Origin: Oscheius tipulae
Lineage: Eukaryota; Nematoda; Chromadorea; Rhabditida; Rhabditidae
Direction of reading: 5' to 3'
DNA length: 64,000 nt
Assembly: GCA_037178975.1 (NCBI GenBank)
Contig: JASJZH010000006.1
Span: 5,146,001 to 5,210,000, forward strand
Shown piece after piece: positions 23,001 to 33,513 of this stretch (positions are counted from its first letter, which is position 1; each line of letters opens with the position of its first letter). Both the position numbers and the translations under genes were made by a program. The notes under the pieces are model-generated. The model was given only the letters and a program-made list of their open reading frames with translations, did not search any database and was not told where the DNA came from.

Positions 23001-26000
23001 ATTAAAAATTATTCTAGTGATATCCGGGTTATAGTACAGCTTATGCAATATCACAACAAGGCAAGTACTCGTCAAAATGGAGCAACATCAGGTTTCAGGC
23101 CTATTTGCTCAACATTCCTAGTTGGGATTGGCGACGTGGAGATGACGTCATCTGCCTAGCTGAGCTCAAATTAGGCTTCATCGCTCAATCATGTCTAGCT
23201 CCGGGATTTTCAACAATGATGGCCAACTTGTTTGCCATGAGATCGTTCAAGACTGTGAGTTAGATGTAATAACCCAGTGTGAAAGTAACTATGTCCCGTG
23301 TTCTTTCAAAAACTAACTTTACTAACCCCTCTTTTAGTCGCCTCACACTCCGTCTTGGCTAAATGACTATCTTCGGGGCGCAGGCATGGAGATGTACACG
23401 GAAAAACTATCTCAAGCATTCGTGGGCATGAGTTTCCCCGAAGCGGCCAAGTAGGTTCAACTTATATTTTTCTATGGGAGTCACATAACTTATTTCCGCG
23501 TCTTTGCTAACGTATGTGTGATTGTTGGGTCTTAAACTAAGTCGGCGTTTATAGTCAAGAGACACGCCAGACTGGCTGAACTTATATCTTTGCGGGGCAG
23601 GGATGGAGATGTACACCGACACACTATCGCATTCTTTTGTCGGAATGACCTTCCCGGAGGCTGCAGAGTAAGCGCGTGAATAACATGTCAAAACTAGAAA
23701 AATGCTAACAAAGCTATAACAGAACTTTCAGAAAGTACGTTTTAACTGCTTAGAAAATAGAGCATGACACTTGTACCCACTTCGTTTTAGTCTGTTGTTC
23801 ACCCGACTCGGACTTCTTCTCCTGGCTATCGAACTCAAGGATGAGGAGAATAAAGAATGCAACATTGCCATAAATCCTGGTCCTCACATCACCATTCAGC
23901 CCCAGACACAAGGGTTTTTCATCGCTCAAAGTGCTGACGAGGTCAAAAGGTTAATGGACCATTTTTTTTTCTTAATAGCATAGTTTTAGAGCATTCTTTT
24001 GGTGCAAGCAGTGTCACGATGACATTCGAGACGTAACGCTGATCAAAAAGTGCAAGTGCAAAAACTGTAAGAACTTTTTATAAGTATCATAGTTTTCTTT
24101 TAGTGGCCCTGTTCCGAAGAAGCACAAAATATTCTACCGCTCGAGGTAATTCCTTTTACTTTTCTTAGTTAGTTTTGAATTAATTAACTCCCATCTTCTT
24201 TTATCCCTTTGTTGTCATTCGGAGAACCTTTTCAGATTATTCGGAATTCGATGCGCTGTTTAGTCAAAATGATGGTAAATAACCCGTTCATGTGTGGCCC
24301 ATCTAGGGCACTGTAGTCTGGGAAACATGCATGGTGTGACCCCATAATTTCCATCCTAAACCACCGATTCAACCTTATCTTTTCTCTTTTCATTTCAAGG
24401 CTTTCCTGTAGCTGTGTCCGCTCATCATAATACTCTGCTTCCACGCTTTTTATAACCCTGGCCGCTTCTTAGGCATGCTTTGTAGATATCCAGTCTTACC
24501 GCGATATCTGTAGTCACCTACCCCATTCTTTTCCCTGCTTGGACATGTTATACAAAGACACACATGTCTCCTCACGCCTTGCCATCTCTTTCTAGGAGCA
24601 ACTATCCCACTCCACTTCATGTTGTGCAACTATCTGTATCCAACAATTTTCAGCTCGGTTGTTGGCCGAACAGCCTCCTCAAGTTCCACCACATCATGGC
24701 TCACAAGTACAGCTGCGAATGCTGAATGAACAAAGGTTAGTTCGAATTAAGGTTTCGTGTAATGATAACATTTCTAATTTCGCTTTTTCTCTTTTCCTGT
24801 CCACAGAAAAGCTTTTTAACAAGTCGAATATTGTGCTATAGAAAGAAGAGATTGGCCGAGGCATGATGACAACTTTTTCAGCTCAACAAGTGATAGCCAT
24901 CTAACAACGAAATCGTTGAGATTCGCATACGAGATCAAGAAACTAATGTAAATCCAAGCATTGTAGTCGAATCACCCACGCGCGTCACCCTCACACTGTG
25001 AAATACCAAGCACATTCTTCAAAAAGTAGAGAGTCAGTAGCGGGGCAATCTTTTCGAGATGAGTTTCAAGCGAAAAACTGTCATATACGCTTACCTTGGT
25101 TTGCTTTGGAATCCGGTCAAAACGCATAAAAAATTACATTTCACTTTTAGGACACTCAATTTCCCGCTACTACTTTTCTTTCTTATGTTCGAACTCACGA
25201 TGTGCGCGGTTCAGCCTAAACCGTGTGGCCTGCGCGTACTTCCCTTCAAGCATGTTTCTTTTTCTTTATCCTTTGGCTTCATGGCATGCATGCTGGATTA
25301 TGCACGACGAATTGTATCGTGTGAAGAAGTCGTGTATTGTAGCTACCTTTTCTACCCTCATATTGCCACTCCAAGAAAACCCCTGCTCCTCTCCCGCATG
25401 TCCCGTTCCGTTCTTAGTGTGAATAATTTTTTTCTCGCACAATGTTCCGTTTTACACAATTATGCCATTGTTTAGGCCCTCGAGTGGACGCCGTAATTCG
25501 ATGTCCATTCCTCCAGATGGCCGGGGAGTTGATTTTACGAAAGAGTTCGAGCAGCAGGACATGAAATACGACTCAACAGGAATGTTCCACTGGTGTCCGA
25601 GTAGGAATCTGGAAGAATGCGTTCTGGTTAGCTGAAGGCTTTAGTTGCTAATCCAGAAATCTCAGGAACGTCATCAAGCTGCAATGACAGTACTTAACGG
25701 CCACGTTGTTGTCTGTTTGTTTGCTGACAGAGATTCGCCTCTTATTGGGCTACGGAATTTCATAATGCCCTTAAGGTACGTAAGGATAAAACTAAACCAA
25801 TATCACCCTTTCCAGAGCTTCCAATTTCCATTATCATGAGCTGAAACACGTTGTCATTGTTGGTGACTTAGAGTATCTCCGGAAAGAATGGAAAACGCTG
25901 TATAATCTTCCAAAAATATCAATCCTCAACGTGGGAGACAGACACGGCTGTTCATACAACTTTTTTACAGGGCTCACCACTTTCGCGAGCGGATTTGAGG

Positions 26001-26958
26001 GCCGTCAACATCAACCTCTGTGACATGTGTGTCATAATCTCGGCCAGAGTTCCGAACACTGAGGATACGACCCTTGCGGACAAGGAAGCGATCCTAGCAT
26101 CATTGAACATCAAAGCCATGCAGTTTGACGACACATTGGGATTCTTCCCGATGAGGGGTGGAAATGGGGATAGAAGTCCTTTGGGAAGTCCTATTTCGAT
26201 GCAGAAAAAAGGAGCGCGGTTCGGAACGAATGTCCCAATGATCACTGAACTTGGTAAGAAAAAGAAAGTAGTAAAGAAAAAGATGTTTTCAGTAAATGAT
26301 TCCAACGTGCAGTTTCTTGACCAAGACGATGACGACGATCCTGACACTGAACTGTATCTGACTCAGCCGTTTGCTTGTGGTACAGCATTCGCCATCTCCG
26401 TGTTGGATTCTCTCATGAGCACGGTAGAAAGCTCACGTTTTGATGATGAACTTTCTTTTAGACCTACTTCAACGACTCGGCCTTGACTCTCATTCGAACA
26501 CTGGTCACAGGAGGCGCAACTCCAGAGCTGGAACTGATCCTCGCCGAAGGAGCTGGTCTTCGTGGTGGTTACAGTACTCCTGAGACTCTATCCAACAGAG
26601 ACAGATGCAGGATAGCACAAATTGCTCTTCACGACAACCCTTATGAAGGAATTGGAGTAATTTTCTAAAGCAACGGGAAATAATGCATCTTCAGCACAAT
26701 TCAACGTATGGCCAGATGTTTACCACTTCGTTGAAGAAATACGGTCAATTATGCATTGGACTGTATAGATTACATGATCAAGACAATCCGGACTCTGTTA
26801 AACGATACGTTATCACCAATCCTCCCGCTGAATTGAGGATACGAAGTTCCGACTATGTAAGTGGAACTTAAACTTGGACAAACATTTTTGTTCAGGTTTA
26901 CGTGTTGGAGCAGTTCGATCCGGGACTGGAATATGAGCCGGGAAAGCGTCACTATTAG
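20073..26958 (+). CDS. slo-1: Large-conductance Ca2+- and voltage-activated K+ channel SLO-1 (BK)
   Basis: Pore-forming BK subunit of about 1105 residues, in neuron and muscle membranes; the known target of the anthelmintic emodepside. Exons: 20073-20149, 20190-20267, 20603-20807, 20852-20970, 21627-21729, 21768-22031, 22071-22241, 22282-22373, 22412-22522, 22562-22667, 22908-23060, 23099-23254, then 23338-23450 or 23555-23667, 23791-23949, 23990-24066, 24104-24145, 24654-24735, 25476-25626, 25666-25775, 25816-25930, 25971-26253, 26293-26423, 26462-26656, 26695-26856, 26896-26958. Visible marks: S0 segment, S4 ([18 protein letters not shown]), pore [15 protein letters not shown]1 start [13 protein letters not shown], the Ca2+ bowl [15 protein letters not shown] and the C-terminus [16 protein letters not shown]. 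One intron (23061-23098) has a GC donor. An optional exon lies at 24236-24274. Confidence 0.97.
21557..21570. repeat. 14-bp perfect palindrome in a slo-1 intron
   Basis: CCTCGAGCTCGAGG is its own reverse complement, set in a GC-rich island of the 656-base intron between exons 4 and 5, just after an A/T stretch. It could be a protein-binding site or chance. Confidence 0.4.
23338..23450 (+). other. slo-1: slo-1 alternative exon a (RCK region)
   Basis: This exon is 113 bases with flanking TTTTAG and GTAGGT. It encodes the segment [20 protein letters not shown] and [10 protein letters not shown]. It has the same length and phase as the exon at 23555-23667 and similar protein, so using both would shift the frame. 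Only one can be used per transcript. Confidence 0.9.
23555..23667 (+). other. slo-1: slo-1 alternative exon b (RCK region)
   Basis: This exon is 113 bases with flanking TTATAG and GTAAGC. It encodes [20 protein letters not shown] and [10 protein letters not shown], a duplicate of exon a with about ten substitutions. Mutually exclusive use follows from the phase. Confidence 0.9.
24236..24274 (+). other. slo-1: slo-1 putative 39-base cassette exon
   Basis: A TTTTCAG acceptor and a G|GTAAAT donor bound exactly 39 bases whose entry and exit phases match the flanking exons (24104-24145 and 24654-24735). Inclusion would add 13 residues, [13 protein letters not shown], to the linker between the two RCK domains without disturbing the frame. 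Confidence 0.6.
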
Positions 26959-27576
26959 CCTTCTACCTACTTCTCATCCTTTCAAATTGCTCATTTTGCT
27001 TTCAAAATCAGGGTTTACAAGATTATGGCCAAATAGTCAAAAAAAAGACTGTCTCCACACTTCTGATGTGCGCAATTAAGGGTGTCCGAGTCGGACGAAT
27101 ATGCATTGCCTTCCTTTACAGATCTGTGTCATCAATGGTTTATTTAATTTCAGTCATTTGTTGGTTTTGTACAAATGATTCAAAGGTTTGCAACCTTTTT
27201 CATATTTCATATATAATAAAGTTTATTTGTTACCTGTACTTACTGCTTTCTCAGCTAAATTTACCGAACACTAGAACGGAGATACATGAACTAAGACTTG
27301 AGCAGATGATTCAAAGGTTTTTCTTTCTTTTTTTTGAAAAACAAACATGATTATAACCGTTCCGAGTGTCCTTAATGCAATTTCTACTTTCCCCTGTTAA
27401 GGAGAAGACCTTCACGTTTAATTCAAAAGAGACTTCTCAAAAGCCAATTTCTGTTTTATAAGCTTCCAGCTGCACCCAATTGGTGGCAGGTGATTTTGAT
27501 TTATGAGAAAAGACTCGTAGCAGTAACAATCCTGTCTGTCCGATGTTTCTCTCTAAAATCTTTTTTCTCTGTTTTT
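26959..27576. other. slo-1 3' UTR and intergenic region
   Basis: AATAAA at about 27215-27220 is a likely polyadenylation signal. No gene is seen. Confidence 0.5.
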
Positions 27577-28841
27577 ATGCTTTCGAGCGTGCTCTATGTA
27601 GCAGCGGCATTCAATGTTATTCTGGTAACAATGATTTGGGGGCAAGTCTGTGAGTGATGTGAACATCGGAAGACAATTAATGTTTAGACCAAACACAACT
27701 TGTAGAGCTGCCAAATACTGCGTGATCTACACAGGAGAGTGGAGTGCTTATATGGTAGCTTAGAAAAATGTTTTAAACAGTACTTGTTTCCAGAGTTGTC
27801 ACGACGACCCCAACGAGGTACAAATTGGATGCTATATATCACAAAACGACATGATAATATGTTACTGCAAGTAGGAATCGTTCTCATTGAGCAACGGAAG
27901 TTTAGCACGGAGTTCTGCAACATTGAGAGCAACACGAATGCAGACGTGGTACCGTTAAAAAACGTCGAATGTCTCATGTATCCGGTACACAACGAGCTGC
28001 GATCTTGCGTTAGTAATCAGTGCGTTTATATCGACTCTAAATATCCGAATTCTCCCGTAAAATACTATAGAAACCTTAATGTTTGACTGTTTCAGACTAC
28101 AAATATAATAAAAGATTGTGCCCAGGGAACTGATGAGTTTTCTATACCGCCGGTCACAAATCCAGTCTTTAAAGAAATTTACTTCTATGCTGATGCATGC
28201 TACAACCTCACTTGGCTTCCTGATTCATACGTTTTGTCTTGTCGTTGCGCCGAAGTAAAACGCATATATTTACGTACACAAGCCTTTTTCAGACCAAATG
28301 CAACGACGAGCAGCCGTACAAGATTGCCACAGGGAAATATGAATGTGCGATGACAGGATATAATGGCGATTCGACTACAGCTATTAGTGACAACTATACG
28401 AATGGTATGACGCGAGTCTTACTGTGTAATTCTTTAGGCACATGCAAAGGGCAATTTTGCTTCCTTCAAAGATCTGAAAATAAATACGACGGGAGTTTAA
28501 GAATCCGCAAAGGTTGCGTTAATGCTGCCGAATATGGTCAAGATAAACTGAAGGTATAATTGTTCCACAAAAAATGTTAACTCTATAGGTTGGAAGCTTT
28601 CATCATAATGAATTTCTCTACTATATTTGCAAGGAGGACAACTGCAATGTTAATGTGACCGAAGCTATGAAGTACATCTCGGGTGTAAGACGAAATGTAA
28701 TGTAAACTCTATAAAATTAATGTTTAGGGAGTGAAATCCTCTGGAGAGGATGACCTCGAAACAACTACGCAATCGTCACCGGGAGAGATTTACCGAATAA
28801 TTTTTATTATAACGCTTCTATGGAGTTTCGACTGTTTTTGA
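27577..28841 (+). CDS. Secreted or membrane-anchored protein with three Ly6/activin-receptor-like Cys domains
   Basis: Eight exons, 27577-27641, 27688-27754, 27794-27870, 27906-28056, 28096-28254, 28293-28553, 28589-28684 and 28728-28841, give 329 residues. A signal peptide (MLSSVLYVAAAFNVILVTMIWG) precedes three Cys-rich units, each closing with a C-x-C...CN-like signature: ICYCKNTEFCN, LSCRCAETKCND and YYICKEDNCN. Internal marks include GTCKGQFCFLQ and RKGC, typical of the three-finger fold of Ly6 proteins and activin-receptor ectodomains. A Ser/Thr/acidic stretch leads to a hydrophobic C-terminus (IIFIITLLWSFDCF), which suggests a GPI anchor. The first intron appears to use a GC donor (GG|GCAAGT); the GT alternatives break the frame. 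The ligand or partner is unknown. A paralogue in inverse orientation lies at 31645-32812. Confidence 0.75.
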
Positions 28842-29007
28842 TTGTAGAAAACGACGCAGTAAAACTGTCCAACTGTTGCGAGAGACTGTTATAAAGTTTC
28901 GTTCAGTTTCGAAGGTTTATAACAACTTTAAATGCGCTGTGATGAGAGAATAATCGACTTTTTCACTAATCTATGACATTGTTTTATTAACCCGCACAAG
29001 ACTGTTA

Positions 29008-30891
29008 TCATTCTCCTGTATTGTATATATATAGCCGTTTTGCGTTGATTCGGCTTTTCACTTTTGGCTCTTCCTCCTCCTCCGGCCCGTTCAAGAAGTC
29101 GTCATACTTTCCAGCTGTTTGTACAGAAACCACCTGAGGGCAGATCATTGGAAAGACAAAAATAAATCCACCTTGATTTGTGTCATAGTCTGCGTCCATT
29201 TGTTCCTCATTTTCGAACGCTCCTCAAACTTTTCGTTCAGCATCTTACGTCTGAGAAAATGATAGGTTGCACTGTTAAAATCTCCTACTGATGGCTGCTC
29301 ATGAATCTCATAAGAAGTTTCTCCGTGCCGGCCATAGATTCTCCATACTTGTCAACGACATCTCCTTTGCTTGTCGGACCGACCCTTGACTCTTCAAGTT
29401 CTGCTTCACCTTGGTCGTCGGTCGACACAATTTTCTTGTTTTCTTCGGCTAAAATCAGTTTTATCAACTGTATCTCACCCTACGCACCGCTAATACTGAG
29501 ATTCGTTTTGAAGTCAATGTCGATCATTTTTACTATTCTGGCGAACATGATTTCCAGCTGCATTTGCACGACATTAATTGACATTGAGACAACCGAAAGT
29601 CCAAGTAGAATCAGAATAAAGTTGGCAACAGCCACTTTCGGGGAAGGTGTCAGATCGCCGAGACCTGAATGCGTGAAATTATAACAAAAAAAGACAACAA
29701 ACCAATAGTGGTCAAAGAAATGAAGAAGAAGTACAATGATTCAAAGAAAGACCATCCCTCCAGATATGCAAAAATAATGCTACAGAGCACAAACCAGCAG
29801 ACTAGGACGACTCCCACAAGCGCCAATGGAATCGGCTGCTCTTGATCCTCTTGACCAGGTATTGGCTCATTTTGTTCAGCACAAAGCTTCTCCAGATCCT
29901 AAAATCAATCTGAGTAGGCAAACTTTTTCACACTCATAACCAATCAACAATCCATCATAATCTTTCACAATGAGCAGCCCTCGGACACTAGTAAATTACT
30001 CTTACACTCCCGACAGACATGAGGGCTCGGTGTAAAATTCAAAAGCTACCCGTTTTTTCAAAGAGCAAAAATCGGAGGTCTTTTGGTTTGAATACGGTCT
30101 TACCTCCACAGGATCCTCCGTTTTGTGAAACCTTTTCCAACATTGGACAATCTTTTGAAAGGCAGTACTGCCATAACTGTGCCAAATTTCTGTAAACTTT
30201 TTGTAATGAATAGAAGGTACGAACTGACTGTTGACTCCATGGAACATCAAAGTGCCCCAGTCCGTCAAAATGGTAATGACGACAGGAATTCCGATGACGG
30301 CGTAGGCCATTGTAGCTACTTTTCCCCAAAAAGTTTCAGTAGCAAAATCTCCGTAGCCTATTGTGGTGTAAATGGTTCCAACATAATACAATGCTCCCTG
30401 ATAAATCAATAGCGTTTAAAAGTGGTCAAATACCCAGATATCCCATTTTTTCTCCACTCTGAGACGTGGCTTGGCATCCATGGTCACATCGTACTGGTCC
30501 AGCGCTACTCGGAGCTTTGTCTCGTAAAAATCTGACTGATTACTGCCAGAGAAGTATAAGCGCTGAAAACAAAACGATCCATAAAACAGCTGTGTTTGCC
30601 GAGGATACTTGTAAGTTTATCGAGAAAGCAGAACCCTAGACCTACCTGGATCTCGTCAACAAGTTTCCGTTTTGCAAGTACACTCCGCCTTACTGACTCT
30701 GTGACAAGCTCGGCATTTCGAGAATCCTCCGCAGGACTCTCAATAGCACAAAAAATTACTGCTCCAAGTAAACTGAAACTTGTTCGACAAATGAGGAAAT
30801 GGTCTCACCTGTAAAAAAGCAGCACAGTGAATAACAAAGCATGATGAAGTTTGTACTGTTCGTATTTAACGGCTACGAGGTTCCAAAACAT
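29008..30891 (-). CDS. Two-pore-domain potassium channel (TWK/K2P family)
   Basis: Background K+ channel subunit of 456 residues; two subunits form one pore in the plasma membrane. Nine exons (minus): 30891-30809, 30772-30646, 30562-30434, 30397-30104, 29898-29703, 29664-29488, 29448-29289, 29250-29172, 29133-29008. M1 (ALLFTVLLFYSLLGAVIFCAIE) starts the channel, then an extracellular cap with glycosylation site (GSNQSDFY) and P1 with filter YTTIGYGDF. M2-M3 and P2 follow (ESLYFFFISLTTIGLGDL), then M4 (FILILLGLSVVSMSINVVQ). The cytoplasmic tail has RMRNKWTQT-like sequence (KMRNKWTQTMTQI), which I recall from other nematode TWK tails, and ends in an acidic stretch. ATG comes just after a TTTTAG, so a further 5' exon or trans-splicing is possible. 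The exact TWK member is not assigned. Confidence 0.95.
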
Positions 30892-31644
30892 CCTAAAACC
30901 GTTGTTTTGATTTTGAAAAGGAGTAGATTAAAAAGGCACCTCCGTTGATTGACTTGAAGCATGGCGGATGATAGAAGTGCCATAGTTTTGGGACTTTCAA
31001 TGGGATTGGTTTAAACTGAAGAAAAAGTGAAGGGCGTTCCTTATTACTTTGACCAGGTGAGCATTCGGTTTCACTCAGAGCGAACACGGAAGAGACGGAA
31101 AGCTTTTTCATCGTTTTTTGTTGCGCCTTGTCCGAACAAAGTTAGAAATAGATCTCAAAAAGACAAGCTGAACGCAAATGTCTCTTCCTGTGATCTAACC
31201 GGTGCAACCTGTCACTTTCCGTACCTACCAGAAAAAACTTTACCACGCTGTCACGTAGTTCTGAGCAAGCTTGGAATAGAACTCACATTTTGACAGCGCA
31301 CAATCAAGGTAGATAAGTTTAGCTGCGAAATGTGAGACGACACTACGGGACAACTCCGAAGCGGAAGAATCAATTTTCATGATAATACAGATCAAGAATG
31401 AAAAGTCACCTCTTCAAGACTATTTTATACCAAAAGTTATTAACACGAACAAAAGATTGCTGAAGAGCTTTCTTTGAGTAAAAAGAAGCTATAACGATTA
31501 ATGAACTCAGGTGCGAGGGACACCACCAGGCGCAGAGGGTATTTAGGTGTAAAGCGAAAAACAGCCCACATCAAATGGGTCAGAGAGGTGCAAGAGTATC
31601 AAAAGATGTTCAACTAAGGTTTTAAAATAGTAAACGCAAATCTT
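30892..31644. other. Upstream region of the K2P gene
   Basis: A minus-strand open stretch at about 31030-30950 (PKLWHFYHPPCFKSING) directly upstream looks protein-like but cannot be joined to the K2P start in phase. The rest is noncoding. Confidence 0.35.
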
Positions 31645-32812
31645 TTATAGAAAACAAAACATTGCGAGAATGACTGCCATTTGAAAGAAAGAAGGGCCGG
31701 ATTGCTTCTTCAAAGGAAACCCGTTGCAGTAGTCCGTAGAACATACGAAAGTGGTATAGCCGTTTTTAATGTTGAATGAATTCTGGAAAAACTGATAAAA
31801 AATATTGTCGACATCCTACTTCAGCCAAGCTGTAGCCACTTGGCAAGCTCAAACAACCCATCTGCACATCATTGCTGGCAACCTTTTGGGTGTTGCTTTG
31901 CATGCAGTATTGCCCTTAAAACTCCTAAAATATGTACAATACTGACGCACCTTTGCATTTGCCATATTCTCCTTGAAAATAGGTGTAGCATGTTACATTT
32001 CCCAACAGTATTTCCGGTACTCGGTCGGTACAATAGTTCTAAAGAATAGATGGGAAAATAACATAATGGTTTACCGTTTTGCAGTAGCAGTGCATTTCTG
32101 CTGTAGTTGTCCAAGTTCGTATATAGCAAATATCGTCGCTTATATCCAAAAAGCTATCAAATATACCTGATAACTGTTAACCAAAATTGAATGGGTTTTC
32201 CTACGTATCATGCTCGTTTGTCCACACTTTTTTTCAGTAGACATTTCTAACAAGTCACCGAATTTGTTGAATGCCTGAGAAATGCTTTTTTGGATAAAAG
32301 TATCTTTCACATACGAATTGAATGACAGAAACGCAATTATGACCACGACATGAAGCGCGTACTGGTAAACCGCTGTAAGATTCCTTAGTACATAAAAGAA
32401 GAGGAGCCTTGATCACTGGAGTAGTCTCCAGAGAGTTGGAGTTGCAAAAGTCGCCTCTGCAAAAATTTTTGTGATTTGATTACAATTTACTTGCTTGCAA
32501 ATACAAGTTACTCCTCCTTTTCGATCCTCTTCACATGTGAAATTTGACGGTATTTCTTGGCGTGTGGTGAAACAACCCTAAAAATTTTTTTACTATGTTT
32601 CAAACTCAGCCTGCTTTTCTATAGACTTCCATTGTCGCCAGACGTCGATAAGCCCAACAGTACTCCCCATTACAGTCATCTTTGTCGAGATCATGATCAC
32701 AGCTGAATGCTTAATGTTCACCGACAAATTTGAAGTACCTTGTTTCTGTGCATCCGCATCTTGAAGAATTTATAGCTTTAAATAGCCAAACAAATAGTAG
32801 GAGACGAAGCAT
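31645..32812 (-). CDS. Secreted or GPI-type protein with three Ly6/activin-receptor-like Cys domains
   Basis: Nine exons (minus): 32812-32739, 32702-32627, 32577-32417, 32372-32315, 32274-32205, 32166-32075, 32038-31951, 31914-31820, 31791-31645; 286 residues, all in phase. A signal peptide (MLRLLLFVWLFKAINS) precedes three Cys units. Unit 1 runs RCGCTETSC...CNGEYCWAY...GVTCICKQVNCN, unit 2 has SCRGHNCVSV...HCYCKTNYC and unit 3 CYTYFQGEYGKCKG, GQYC and FVCSTDYCNG. The last residues are hydrophobic (MAVILAMFCFL), as for GPI-anchored Ly6 proteins. The spacing, with C-x-C near the end of the domains, places it with the 27577 protein as a diverged paralogue. Role unknown; Ly6-type proteins often act as extracellular modulators of receptors or channels. 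Confidence 0.72.
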
Positions 32813-33513
32813 ACTGTGTATTTCAGCACTTGTTGGATAATCGACAGGTGAACGACTTAATAAGAAAAATCTGAGATTCTCATTTCTGCGAATGACTGTC
32901 ATTAATCATTTAAATGTTTATACTTTTGCGATAATTGTGTGGCAGATATAAGTCTCTCTCCGTTTGTCAGAATCCGCAGCACCTTTCCAAGCTAAACTAA
33001 AAAGCCTTTGAGGCAGTAACCGTCATTGTTAAAGTTAGTAAAACAAAAGTTTTCCCAGAGAAAATATTTATCAACGGTGATATTCAACAACGTCCGAGGG
33101 TGAATCAATGATAGTGAAACTACCACAAGTCGGCTTGGACTCAGAGCCCTCACTGACTGTCTCTATCTTTGCCAATTAACAGTGCATAGACAGAAGAATT
33201 GAGTCCCTGGAAAAAGCAACAGCATGCAAGAAAAGTGAACCAAAAAGGGTACTAACTATTCACAAAAGCTGCGAGTACATGACCACTACCGAAGTTAAAA
33301 GGAGCTACAGAGTTCTGGAATTTTAGCTGAGGTGATCTACAAGAGGCATAACAGGGGGTATAAAGAAGGAAAGAAAAGGGATCGAGACCTGTAACAACAA
33401 CGAAAACTGATGAGAAATATAAAAAAGATAACAACATAAGAGCTAGAGGAAGTGTCAAGAAAATTCAATGAGGGGACAGTGTGAAGCTAAAGTTATATAG
33501 CTGCAGGGGGAAA
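32813..33513. other. Intergenic, no gene seen
   Basis: Short A/T-rich spacer between the Ly6-like gene and the 3' end of the zinc-finger gene. No splice-supported frame. Confidence 0.5.

Noticed and set aside
25059..25475. 138-codon plus-strand ORF in a slo-1 intron
   Set aside because: The adjoining slo-1 exons join in phase without it, and it has no homologous motif; the open frame reflects T-rich intron sequence with few stops.
29285..29287. Apparent stop (TAG) of the K2P channel after ...FMSSHQ
   Set aside because: The bases are part of a CA|GTAGGA donor; splicing continues into two more exons with the conserved MRNKWTQT tail, so the real end is at 29008.
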